Shown: positions 50,286-58,499 of the stretch, one piece after another
How the letters are laid out: every line of letters starts with the position of its first letter
How positions within the stretch are numbered: the first letter of the stretch is position 1
From: Rugosimonospora africana
GTDB lineage: Bacteria > Actinomycetota > Actinomycetes > Mycobacteriales > Micromonosporaceae
Reading direction: 5' to 3'
Length of the DNA stretch: 64,000 bases
NCBI RefSeq assembly: GCF_016862975.1
Contig: NZ_BONZ01000043.1
Location: 157,902 to 221,901 of the forward strand
Program-made: the position numbers and the translations under genes
The notes under the pieces: generated by a model
Seen by the model: the letters and a program-made list of their open reading frames with translations, nothing else
What the model was told of the DNA's origin: nothing
The model's database searches: none

Positions 50286-51875
50286 GTGGCGATCGATGGG
50301 CGGGGGAGAGTGTCGCAACCTAGCTGGGTACCGGCCAATGACAGCGAGTTGGCGATGGTCGACGCGCTCCAGCGCGGCGACAGCCAGGCGTACTTCCAGG
50401 TGCTGGCGACCGCGACGCTGTACCTGCCCGCGTTCGACGAGCCCGGGCCGCAGCAGTTGGTGACCGTGAAGTCCGGCGACGATACCTACCTCATCGTGTT
50501 CACTTCGCCGGAGGCGCTGGCCCGCCGGCTGAAGGGTGTGGATTCGTTCCGCACCACGAGCTATCCGGAGCTGCGGGCGAAGTGGCCCGACCCGCTGTGG
50601 ATGCTCGCCGTGGACCCGGACACGCCGATCCAGGGGTTCATGCCGATCGCCATCGTCAGCGAGGGGGCGGCCGGACGGGTGGTGCTGCCGGCGGTACCCG
50701 ACGACGTCGTACCCGGAGACGGTTTCCCGGTACCGGATGACGCGCCGGACAGCGGGCCGGTCACGTTCGACCTCGACCGGGTCAGGCCGGCGAACCAGCT
50801 CGAGCGGGACATGGTCGACTCGCTGCGGTCGGCCGACGTCAACGGAGTCGTCCGCACGCTCGTGCTCGGTGAGGTCCATGTGCCCACCCAGCGGCGGGTG
50901 GCCGGCCCGGTCGAGCCGGGTCCGGACTTCCCCTGGCGGGAAGCTGACGTGCGGATCCGCACGGTCCCGGTGTTCACCTCGGCGAGCCGCCTGGTCGACG
51001 CGGTGCCACTGGGCGCGCCCAGTGTCGCGGTGCCGTTCCTGGACCTGGTGCTGAGTTGGCCCGGACCGGCCTGGCGGCTGGCGGTCAACCCGGGGACGGC
51101 GCTGGAGCTGACGTTTCCGGGCGAGCACGTGCCCGGTTTCGTGGCGTGGGCCGAGGAGTTGGTGCACGGTCCGGTGAACCCGGACGGCGCCGGCGCGACC
51201 GACGCGCGGAAGCAGCCGGTCGAGGCGCTGCCGGCCGATGTGCCGCGGGCCGAGGCGCCGCGCGGGCGGGCCGAGGTGCCGCCGGCCGATGTGCCTCCGG
51301 CTAACGTGTCGCCGGCCGAGGTGTCGCGGGCTGATGCGCCTCTGGCTGACGTGCCGAGACCACGGGTCGAGCCGCCGACCGAGGTGTCGCTGCCTCCGGT
51401 CCGGGCGGCGGCTTCGACGGTCGAGGCGCCGCGTTCGACCGTCGAGGCGTCGCGCCCGGCGGCCCAGCTACTGCAGAAAATCGTCCCGCACCGGCAGGTC
51501 GAGTCGTACCTGCACGGCCACTGGAGCCAGGTCAGCGGTCCGGTGCACCGCTACGCGGAACTCGGTGAGCCGCGCACGCCGGCCGAACTGCACGCGGCGA
51601 CCGGCGGGGCGGGCGACGCCTTCCAGGCCGACGACCCGTGGGTACACGTGATCCGCTGGGTGGCGGACTGCCCCGAGGTGTACCGCCCGTTCCCCGACGG
51701 TGCCGGGTCGCTCACCGTACTGTCCGCGCACGCGGTCGCCCTTCCGCACGGGGCGCAGCTGCACCGGCTCAACCGCGACGCCGAGCCGACGTGGCTGGCC
51801 AGCTTCGACGCGGACGTCCGGCAGTGGGTACCGGCGCCGGAACCCGGCCTCCTCCGACAGGCGCTGATCTCGTGA
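50286..51875 (+). CDS. Protein with two SseB-like domains
   Basis: A 529-residue protein. Residues about 15-155 and 165-295 are two SseB N-terminal-type domains (NDSELAMVDALQRGDSQAYF ... LYLPAFD; NQLERDMVDSLRSADVNGVV ... VHVPTQRR), each closing with PLWMLAVDPDTPIQGFMP or PAWRLAVNPGTALELTFP. Residues about 315-390 are an Ala/Pro/Val-rich linker (PRAEAPRGRAEVPPADVPPA). A C-terminal domain (SYLHGHWSQVSGPVHRYAEL; WVHVIRWVADCPEVYRPFPD) follows. SseB domains recur beside WXG100 loci. The start is either GTG 50286 or 50310. It is divergent from the AAA+ gene. Confidence 0.82.
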   Translation: MAIDGRGRVSQPSWVPANDSELAMVDALQRGDSQAYFQVLATATLYLPAFDEPGPQQLVTVKSGDDTYLIVFTSPEALARRLKGVDSFRTTSYPELRAKWPDPLWMLAVDPDTPIQGFMPIAIVSEGAAGRVVLPAVPDDVVPGDGFPVPDDAPDSGPVTFDLDRVRPANQLERDMVDSLRSADVNGVVRTLVLGEVHVPTQRRVAGPVEPGPDFPWREADVRIRTVPVFTSASRLVDAVPLGAPSVAVPFLDLVLSWPGPAWRLAVNPGTALELTFPGEHVPGFVAWAEELVHGPVNPDGAGATDARKQPVEALPADVPRAEAPRGRAEVPPADVPPANVSPAEVSRADAPLADVPRPRVEPPTEVSLPPVRAAASTVEAPRSTVEASRPAAQLLQKIVPHRQVESYLHGHWSQVSGPVHRYAELGEPRTPAELHAATGGAGDAFQADDPWVHVIRWVADCPEVYRPFPDGAGSLTVLSAHAVALPHGAQLHRLNRDAEPTWLASFDADVRQWVPAPEPGLLRQALIS

Positions 51876-51888
51876 GCGAGGATCTGGC

Positions 51889-52266
51889 ATGAGCAATGTC
51901 AATGGGTATCGGGCCCGCTGGCAGGGGCGCGAGTTCGAGGCCAGCCCCGACGGCGAGTTGCTGCGGCTGTACGTGAGCGCTCCGGAGCCCGGCTTCGAGG
52001 CCGTCCAACCGGACCGGTACCGCCGGCTGATCCCGGCCCGGGACGCCGAGTGGTACGGCTACGTGCGCACCGTCGCGATCCTGCGCGGGGAGCCGGTCGT
52101 GGTGCTGGTCGAGCGCGAGGGGCAGGCTCTCGTCGAGTACTGCGGCGAGCTGCCGTACGGGCCCGAGTGGTGGCCGGCCGACCGGCCGGAGCCCAGCGTC
52201 TGCTGGGCCTGGGTCAGCCTGGTTGAGCTGTCGGATCCCAGGTTGGAACGTTTTCCAGCAGCGTGA
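51889..52266 (+). CDS. Small hypothetical protein of the type VII region
   Basis: A 125-residue soluble protein (GYRARWQGREFEASPDGELL; FEAVQPDRYRRLIPARDAEW; VCWAWVSLVELSDPRLERFP). It lies 13 bp after the SseB gene and is probably co-transcribed. It may be an immunity protein or an effector partner; no family is recognised. The stop faces the SUKH gene, whose stop overlaps it tail to tail. Confidence 0.75.
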   Translation: MSNVNGYRARWQGREFEASPDGELLRLYVSAPEPGFEAVQPDRYRRLIPARDAEWYGYVRTVAILRGEPVVVLVEREGQALVEYCGELPYGPEWWPADRPEPSVCWAWVSLVELSDPRLERFPAA

Positions 52267-53269
52267 GCCAGGGAGGCCGGCGGGCCTTCGGCAGCGCGTC
52301 GCCGACACCGTCGGGCCGGAACAGCTCGGCACGCCCGTGCTCGATCGCCCGGTCAGCGACCGCGGACAGCGACGGCGGCACCGTCGACAGTCCGGCCAGC
52401 AGCTCCGGGAAGTTCGCGGCGCAGCGCACCAGCAGGTCCCGGCAGATCACGGCCGGCTCGTACCGCTCGTCGTCGCGCGAGTCGTCATCGTCCCAGTACC
52501 ACACCGATCCGGCGTCGTGGCCGCGTACCTTCACCGCCAGCAGGCCGCCCTGCACGTACCCGACCGCGAGGAAGTCCCGGGTCAGCCGGTCGCGCAGCCA
52601 CAGGTTGGCGTACGCGAGATCCTGCATCCGGTCCTCGGTCGCGAGCCCGAACAGGGGCTGGTCGAGCAGCAGCCCGGTGCCGGGCACCACCGCCCCGGCC
52701 AGGGGCAGCCCGCCGTTGGTGGCGGCCAGGAACTCGCGATAGCCGTCCGGCAGCCGGTACCCGAGCCAGCCCTCCAGCTTCCCGACCGCGTCCTCGGCGA
52801 CGGTGCGTACCGGCCGGACCGGTACCGGCGCTCCGGTGTCGTCGACGAGCTTCCCGGTCAGCAGGCCGCGCCCCGGCACGGTGACCCGCATGCCGCTCAC
52901 CCCGCCCCGGTGCCGGAACGCGGCGTGCAGCTCGGCCGGAACCAGGGCCAGGTGCCGGGTGGCGCCGAGGTGCGCCCAGATCCACCCGGCCGGCGCCCGA
53001 TCCGCCGCGTACTCCCAGCCGGCCGCACCGGCGATCGCGCCGGCCACCAGCCGGTTGGCGATGAGCACGTCGACCAGGCGGGCCTCGTCGACCGTGAAGC
53101 CCCGCGGTACCGGCGCGATCCGGACCATCGCGGCGGCGTACGGCTGCCAGTCCGGGAACCCGCGCAGGTCGATGTAGACGCCGTGCCGGTACCGCAGGCG
53201 CAGCGGCGGCGGCCGCAGGTGTACGACGCGGCCGGCCGCCGACGACCCGACCGGTACCCAGTTCGTCAG
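52214..53269 (-). CDS. SUKH (SMI1/KNR4) domain protein with an apparent CTG start
   Basis: A 351-residue protein. Residues about 20-130 include RYRHGVYIDLRGFPDWQPYA, a motif reminiscent of nuclease toxins and their relatives. Residues about 180-300 are a SUKH/SMI1-KNR4 domain (EGWLGYRLPDGYREFLAATN, GLLLDQPLFGLA). SUKH proteins are common immunity proteins to secreted toxins. No ATG or GTG occurs before the homologous region. The only candidate is CTG at 53269 in a CTGA overlap with the preceding stop, with GGTGGGG 4 nt upstream. The 3' end overlaps the convergent 125-residue gene. Confidence 0.75.
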   Translation of the reverse strand: MTNWVPVGSSAAGRVVHLRPPPLRLRYRHGVYIDLRGFPDWQPYAAAMVRIAPVPRGFTVDEARLVDVLIANRLVAGAIAGAAGWEYAADRAPAGWIWAHLGATRHLALVPAELHAAFRHRGGVSGMRVTVPGRGLLTGKLVDDTGAPVPVRPVRTVAEDAVGKLEGWLGYRLPDGYREFLAATNGGLPLAGAVVPGTGLLLDQPLFGLATEDRMQDLAYANLWLRDRLTRDFLAVGYVQGGLLAVKVRGHDAGSVWYWDDDDSRDDERYEPAVICRDLLVRCAANFPELLAGLSTVPPSLSAVADRAIEHGRAELFRPDGVGDALPKARRPPWLTLLENVPTWDPTAQPG

Positions 53270-55278
53270 TTGGCCCCACCGCCCAGGACGGGCCGGTGCT
53301 CGGCCTGGTACAGGGGCTGCTCGGTGCGGTTGGTCAGCACCGCCCCGCCCGGTGTCTCCACGGCCCAGGCTTCCTCGTCGCCGACCACCCGCGACCCGTC
53401 CTCGTGCTCGGTCGCGTCGATCCCCGCGTCCTGCCGCTGCTGGTCGGCGGCGACCCGGCGCCGGGAGGACAGCTCCGAGGGGCCGGCCTGCTGCTGCGAC
53501 GCGCCGGTGGTGTGCGCGCCGCGCAGCCCCCGGGGGATCTCGTCGAGCCGCTCGTCGTGTTCCTTGCCGCGATGCCGCGTCGGGTTGCCGAGTACCGGTC
53601 GGATGGCGCCCGGCTGCTCCGGCTCGCCACCGAACACCTCGTCGGCCGGTCTCGCCGTACCGGGGGTGTTCCGGCCGTTCCGGGCCGCCTTGAGCACGGA
53701 CGGCGTCGTACCGGGTCGGATCGGACCGGACTGCCCCGGCGGATCTTCGGCTGGACCGCCCGGCGTGCCGGTCGTGCGCCGGCCGCCCAGCACCGGCGCG
53801 GTGGTACCCGGGGTGTTGCGCCCGAAGAGCTCCTCCTCGCCATAGCCCGGAGCGCCCGGCCGGGACTCCTTCTCGGTCATGCCGCCGCCCGTCCCACGGG
53901 CCCGGCGACCGGGGGAGCCTCCCGGCTCGCCACCGTTGGGTGAACGGACGCCGGAGCGGGACAGCGTGCGGCCCATGCCTCCGGGCGGCGCCTCGCTCTG
54001 CCCCGCCGGCGTACCCGACGGGCGCAGCACACCCTGCCTGCTCAGCAGGCCCTTGAGGCCGTTCGCGCTTTCGGGCGACTCGACGTTTGCCGTCGACTTG
54101 CCGAACAGGCCGCTCGGCGACCTCACCGACGCGGTCAGGGCGAACGGCGACTCCGACACGGTGGGCGGCGGCATCAGGCCGAGCAGGAGCGCGGTTTCCG
54201 TGGTCAGCAGCGGCGAGAGCCCCGGCTGCGTCCCGGGCAGCGGCGCCGGCATCTCCGTGGTGAGCGGCGCTGGCGGTGGGGCCATGGCCAGCTGCTTGAG
54301 CTCCTCGAACGTGTTCGGCGGGGAGTCGACGGTCAGCTTGGAGCCGGGTGGCGCGCTGGCCGGTGGCCCGCCCGGCGGCGGTGCGCCCGGCCCGCTGCCC
54401 GGCGGGGGTGCGCTGCCTGGCGGCGGCGCGCTGGGCATGTTGGCCTTCATCGGGTCGTCGATGACCGCGTTGGACGGCCCCTCGAACCGGCTGCCCCGGC
54501 CGGCGGAGAAGTTGTTCTCCATCTGGGTGTAGTACACCTGGGACAGGTCGTAGGCGATGCCCTGCGCCTTGAGGCTCCACTTGCGCCAGATCGCGGTGTT
54601 GTGCTCGTAGATCTGGCTGATCTTGTCGGCCTGCGGTCCCGGGAGATCCTTGCGCTCGTTTTCCGGGATCTTCGTCGGATCGTGGTCCCAGCCCTCAAGA
54701 AGCTTGGCCTTGTCCTGGGCCGCCTCCAGCTGGTAGTTGCGCCACGCCTCGTCGATGTCGCCGTGCGCCTTCAGCACGGCCGCGGAGATGGCTCGCAGGC
54801 CACGCACGTTGGCGTCGGCCGCCGTCTTCCACTGCTTGATGGAGTACAGGGTGGCGCCCGGCCCCCAGCGCAGGAACTCGGTCGCGGCCGGCGACGACCA
54901 GCCGCCGAACCCGTTCTTGTTGCCGCCGTGCAGGGCGTCGGCCTGCTCCGACACGGTCTTCGCGACGGTGTCGAGCAACTGGCCGACGTTGACCCAGTAG
55001 TCCGCGATCGTGGAGATGGTGCCCGGCTGCTGTGCCTTGATCATCGCGCGGATGTTCTGGATGTCGTGCATGGTGCTGGACAGCTTCTGCTCGTCATAGT
55101 CGTACGGGTACTTGAAGTTCCCGTCCGGCTTCGGCGTCGACTGGTATCCCTGCGGGATCGTCCAGTGCGAGTAGGTGCCGTCGTCGCCGGAGAACCCGTT
55201 GTACTGGACGCCCTTGTACCCGAAGTCGTCGCCGCTGTTGTCCTTGGCGCCCGGGTCCTTCTTGTCGTCGCCGCTCAT
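53266..55278 (-). CDS. WXG/PPE-like long type VII-associated protein
   Basis: A 670-residue protein. Residues about 60-280 are helical (YDEQKLSSTMHDIQNIRAMI; DYWVNVGQLLDTVAKTVSEQ; GWSSPAATEFLRWGPGATLY; IYEHNTAIWRKWSLKAQGIA), with a W-x-G-like NGFGGWSSPAA, as in long WXG or PPE-type secretion substrates. Residues 295-620 are Pro/Gly/Arg-rich (APPPGSAPPPGSGPGAPPPG). The C-terminus has the segment VVGDEEAWAVETPGGAVL. ATG 55278 has GGGGAG before it. No signal peptide. Probably exported with, or a structural part of, the type VII system (inference). Confidence 0.8.
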   Translation of the reverse strand: MSGDDKKDPGAKDNSGDDFGYKGVQYNGFSGDDGTYSHWTIPQGYQSTPKPDGNFKYPYDYDEQKLSSTMHDIQNIRAMIKAQQPGTISTIADYWVNVGQLLDTVAKTVSEQADALHGGNKNGFGGWSSPAATEFLRWGPGATLYSIKQWKTAADANVRGLRAISAAVLKAHGDIDEAWRNYQLEAAQDKAKLLEGWDHDPTKIPENERKDLPGPQADKISQIYEHNTAIWRKWSLKAQGIAYDLSQVYYTQMENNFSAGRGSRFEGPSNAVIDDPMKANMPSAPPPGSAPPPGSGPGAPPPGGPPASAPPGSKLTVDSPPNTFEELKQLAMAPPPAPLTTEMPAPLPGTQPGLSPLLTTETALLLGLMPPPTVSESPFALTASVRSPSGLFGKSTANVESPESANGLKGLLSRQGVLRPSGTPAGQSEAPPGGMGRTLSRSGVRSPNGGEPGGSPGRRARGTGGGMTEKESRPGAPGYGEEELFGRNTPGTTAPVLGGRRTTGTPGGPAEDPPGQSGPIRPGTTPSVLKAARNGRNTPGTARPADEVFGGEPEQPGAIRPVLGNPTRHRGKEHDERLDEIPRGLRGAHTTGASQQQAGPSELSSRRRVAADQQRQDAGIDATEHEDGSRVVGDEEAWAVETPGGAVLTNRTEQPLYQAEHRPVLGGGAN

Positions 55279-55336
55279 CTGCCGCTCCCCGCTCGGCTTC
55301 GGTCGGTGGGGGCCGGTCCGGCCGCCCGCGTGGCGG

Positions 55337-56482
55337 TCACTGCATCACCCGGTGGGTGAACGTGGTGTCGTCCCGGTCCGCGACCGCCTTCGGGTCGTTG
55401 TCGCCCTTCTGGTTGCTGATGTCGGTGTCGTTGTCGCCGACGGCCTGCTTGTCGGTGGTCTTGGTGGTGTGACCCTGCGAGTCGGTGCTGTAGGTGGTGT
55501 TGTCGGTCTCGGTGCTGCCGTCGGTGTTCTGCGTCTTGACCTGGGTGCCGCTCGGCGTCGACTTGCCGTTCGAGATCGAGCTCGACTCGGTCGTGGTGAC
55601 CTTCGTGCCGTCGGCGCGGGTGCTGGTCGTCGTGACCTGCTTCGACACGTCGTGGTAGACGCCGTCCTTGTCGGGCGTCTGGGTCACCACCGTGGTGGTG
55701 CCGCCGCTGGTCGTGGTGACCTGGCAGGTCGACGACTGGACCTTCCCGTCCGAGCCGATGACGGAGGTCGTGGTGTACGAGCTGCCGCCGCCGCCGTACC
55801 CACCCGCGGACTCCTCGATCCTGATCGAGCTGCCGTCCGGGTAGGTGATCGTGGTGACCTTCGTCCCGAGGTAGGCCGAGCCCTCGTACGTGACCGTCAC
55901 CTTCCCGCCCATCATGTTCGGGTCGGCGGCGTTGGTGCCCGCGTCGGCACCGGCCTGCGCCTCGGTGTATCCGCCGGGGTGCTCGTCGAGCCACGTCTTG
56001 CCGATGTTCTTGGCCAGCCCGGACGGTCGCGTGCCGCCCATGCCGAACGCGAAGTCGACCCCGTCCATCTTGATCAGGCTGTTGAGGTCCTGCGAGCTGC
56101 CATCGTCGTTGAGGTGGTACGAGTCCGAGATGGTCTGCGCCGCGTAGGCCGTGTTCTGCATCCCGACGTGCAGGTCGTTCATCATCGTGAGCAGGTCTTT
56201 GAAGTTCAGGCTGAGCATCGACGCGGCGAGGGTGCCCTCGGGGAACATCGGCATGCCGCTGCGGAACGCCTGATTGGTCAGCTCCGTCAGGTGGTAGAGC
56301 CGCATGGCCGCCGGCTGCAGGTCCATCGAGGCCATCTGCATGTTGAGCGCGTACTGCGAGAGGCTGCCGAAGTCCGCCTTGATGGTCTGATAGCTCGACA
56401 GCCACTCCTGCGAACCAGTGTTGATGGCGGTCTGCTTCGCGTATGGATCGGTCGTGCCGCCGCTGGGCGGATCGGTAGTCAC
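55337..56482 (-). CDS. Helical/Thr-repeat protein of the type VII region
   Basis: A 381-residue protein. Residues 1-190 are helical and WXG-like in character (QTAINTGSQEWLSSYQTIKA; LYHLTELTNQAFRSGMPMFP). Residues 195-360 are Thr/Ser/Asp-rich strand-forming repeats (SSYTTTSVIGSDGKVQSSTC; VTTTSGGTTTVVTQTPDKDG; TTSTRADGTKVTTTESSSIS), akin to the YD-repeat or trimeric-adhesin style. GTG 56482 is preceded by GAGGGAG at 6 nt. It is 58 bp upstream of the 670-residue gene, so an operon is likely. Unrecognised family. Confidence 0.75.
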   Translation of the reverse strand: MTTDPPSGGTTDPYAKQTAINTGSQEWLSSYQTIKADFGSLSQYALNMQMASMDLQPAAMRLYHLTELTNQAFRSGMPMFPEGTLAASMLSLNFKDLLTMMNDLHVGMQNTAYAAQTISDSYHLNDDGSSQDLNSLIKMDGVDFAFGMGGTRPSGLAKNIGKTWLDEHPGGYTEAQAGADAGTNAADPNMMGGKVTVTYEGSAYLGTKVTTITYPDGSSIRIEESAGGYGGGGSSYTTTSVIGSDGKVQSSTCQVTTTSGGTTTVVTQTPDKDGVYHDVSKQVTTTSTRADGTKVTTTESSSISNGKSTPSGTQVKTQNTDGSTETDNTTYSTDSQGHTTKTTDKQAVGDNDTDISNQKGDNDPKAVADRDDTTFTHRVMQ

Positions 56483-56522
56483 TGTGCGCTCCCTCGGTTT
56501 CCCCGTCTTCTTCGAGTTCGTG

Positions 56523-56574
56523 CGACCAGTCTGGCTCGGCGCGTCTGGCGCCGCGCGACGACCCAGACCATTCG
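56523..56574. repeat. Dispersed intergenic inverted-repeat element, copy C
   Basis: This reverse-oriented copy reads CGACCAGTCTGGCTCGGCGC at the start, GTCTGGCGCCGCGCGACG in the middle and ACCCAGACCATTCG at the end. It matches copy B closely on the opposite strand. It lies upstream of the 381-residue gene. Confidence 0.7.
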
Positions 56575-56674
56575 TGCAGCGTGCGCCGGGCCGATGATCG
56601 GGCCGTGCCCGACTGGAGCGTAGCCGTCCGGCACACACTTCGGTAGGCGGGGCGCGGCCGGCGCCCCGGCGTGG

Positions 56675-57340
56675 CTACCCGCGTCTGTTTCGTGGGACGT
56701 CGATGCGCAGGGCCTCGTCACGCACCGACCAGGTGGCCGGGCCGCCGCGTGGCGCGGTGACCGTGAACCCGTACACGTCGATGGCGGTGCCGACCTCGAC
56801 GCGCAGGTAGCGGATGAAGGACTGGAAGGTGATGACCGTGCCGCCCCGGCCGTCGTCGCCGGCCTCGGGCGCGCGGGGCAGGGCCGGATCCACGAAGGGG
56901 TACCGGTCGAGGAAGGCGCGCGGGTCACGGATCAGGCGGCCGGGCGCGCTCGGCCGTGCCACCGGCTCGTCGCGCTGCCCCCGCGAGTAGTGCAGCTCGG
57001 CGAGCAGCTCGGCATAGGCCACCGGGTCGAGACCGTCGCCCAGCCGCCGGCCGAGCTGCCGCATGGCGGCGACGTCGTTGAGGAACACCACGTCGCCATC
57101 GGAGAGCAGCAGCAGCCCGAAGGTCGGCAGGTAGCTCGCGTTACCGCTGTCCGCCAGCACGCGCACCGCGTCCCGTACCCACGGGGCGGCGGCGACCGAC
57201 CACGGGGCCGGCCGGATCTCATAGCTGAGCCGAGCCGTCCGCAGCGTGACCGAGTCCACCTCGTCCCGCCGCCGCTGCACGTCCTCCGACGGGTCCAGCA
57301 CGAAGCGGCGTACCGCCTCGACGACGCGGTCCGCGTCCAT
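56675..57340 (-). CDS. Hypothetical protein of the type VII region
   Basis: A 221-residue soluble protein, mixed alpha/beta (DEVDSVTLRTARLSYEIRPA; GNASYLPTFGLLLLSDGDVV; VEVGTAIDVYGFTVTAPRGG; SVRDEALRIDVPRNRR). ATG 57340 follows GGGAGGG at 6 nt. It is divergent from the YbaB-like gene across a 255-bp gap that should hold both promoters; I see no clear motif there. No known family. Confidence 0.75.
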   Translation of the reverse strand: MDADRVVEAVRRFVLDPSEDVQRRRDEVDSVTLRTARLSYEIRPAPWSVAAAPWVRDAVRVLADSGNASYLPTFGLLLLSDGDVVFLNDVAAMRQLGRRLGDGLDPVAYAELLAELHYSRGQRDEPVARPSAPGRLIRDPRAFLDRYPFVDPALPRAPEAGDDGRGGTVITFQSFIRYLRVEVGTAIDVYGFTVTAPRGGPATWSVRDEALRIDVPRNRRG

Positions 57341-57595
57341 CAATGCCCTCCCGTCGGTCTGCGGCTGGCCAGCGGATGTCATGCTCTCACAATCACTGCG
57401 CGCAGTTTCGCCATCACGCGCAGGCGACAATCGCGCCGCAGGTGACACCACGGACCTCATCGATTCGACACCGAGCGCTGATCTCCTTGCCCCGCTCACC
57501 TACGGTGGGCTTACCATGTCGTGACCGCTCCCGCGGCCATGCGACGTGTGGCACGGGCGGCGGGGGACGACCTGAGTGGCTGCGGGGGAGGTGCC

Positions 57596-57991
57596 ATGGT
57601 CGACCGGCCGGATTGGAATGCGCTCTACGGCGCGTTCGATGACCTGCGCCAGGCCGTGGGCGGGCTGGAAGAGAAGCACCGGAAGATCATGAAGATCACC
57701 GGTGTCGGCTGGTCCGACGACCGGATGGTCAAGGCCGTGGTCGGCCCGCGCGGCCAGCTCGTCGACATCGAGATCGACCCGAGGGTCTACCGCAAGCCCA
57801 ACTCCAAGGCGCTGTCCGCCGCGATCCTCGCGGCCGTGAAGGTCGCCATCGCGGACGCGAACAGCCAGACCATGGAGACGCTCGACCGGGACGTCCCGGC
57901 CGACCTGCGCATCAAGAAGTTCGGTTCGCTGGACGTGCGGCGGCTGATGCAGACTCCCGACAGTGACCTCGACCGTGAGGATGGTGAATGA
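57596..57991 (+). CDS. YbaB/EbfC-like protein linked to type VII genes
   Basis: A 131-residue helix-strand-helix protein (WNALYGAFDDLRQAVGGLEE; VGWSDDRMVKAVVGPRGQLV; PNSKALSAAILAAVKVAIAD), the YbaB/EbfC fold known for DNA binding. Divergent versions are common next to WXG100 genes, where they may instead bind secretion substrates. ATG 57596 is preceded by GGGGGAGG. The stop overlaps the next ATG (ATGA). Confidence 0.87.
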   Translation: MVDRPDWNALYGAFDDLRQAVGGLEEKHRKIMKITGVGWSDDRMVKAVVGPRGQLVDIEIDPRVYRKPNSKALSAAILAAVKVAIADANSQTMETLDRDVPADLRIKKFGSLDVRRLMQTPDSDLDREDGE

Positions 57992-58440
57992 GGATGGGTT
58001 CGTCCTATGTGAACGTCGGAGATGGTGGACCCGATGACGTCCTCAACCTGGCCCTCCGGGTGATGTCGGCCGGCGACGACTTCAGCGAGCAGGCCCGCTC
58101 GCTGGCCAACGCGATCCACGAGATCGAGCAGGGTCATCCGTGGGGCGATCACGACAAGTACGCGAGCGCGTTCCTGAAGAACTACACGGACACGCCGGAG
58201 GGCTCGCACACGGCCGCCAACGACGCGGTCCGGACGAGTCTGGGCGACTCCGGCGACGCGCTGTCGCACATCGGCTCCACAGTGGTCGAGACGATGGCCA
58301 AGTATTCGGTCACCGACCAGGGCAGCGGCTCGGACCTGTCGAAGCTCCACTCCGGGAAGGCCGAGAAGGCCGAGATGGTCGAGACGGTTGCCAAGGCCCC
58401 CGGACATGGCGGCTCGGCGAACAACTCCCAGAGCGCCTGA
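57988..58440 (+). CDS. WXG100-like helical protein
   Basis: A 150-residue protein (VLNLALRVMSAGDDFSEQAR; EIEQGHPWGDHDKYASAFLK; TAANDAVRTSLGDSGDALSH) with W-G-D in place of WXG at the hairpin turn. It is the likely small partner for the giant protein encoded 59 bp downstream, equivalent to ESAT-6-like dimer partners. Ends in a Gly/Ser/Asn tail. Start overlaps the YbaB-like stop. Confidence 0.85.
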   Translation: MRMGSSYVNVGDGGPDDVLNLALRVMSAGDDFSEQARSLANAIHEIEQGHPWGDHDKYASAFLKNYTDTPEGSHTAANDAVRTSLGDSGDALSHIGSTVVETMAKYSVTDQGSGSDLSKLHSGKAEKAEMVETVAKAPGHGGSANNSQSA

Positions 58441-58499
58441 CCGGGACGATGGGGCGCGGAGTGTCCGCCGACAGCTCGCCGGCCACCGGAGCGTAGGGC

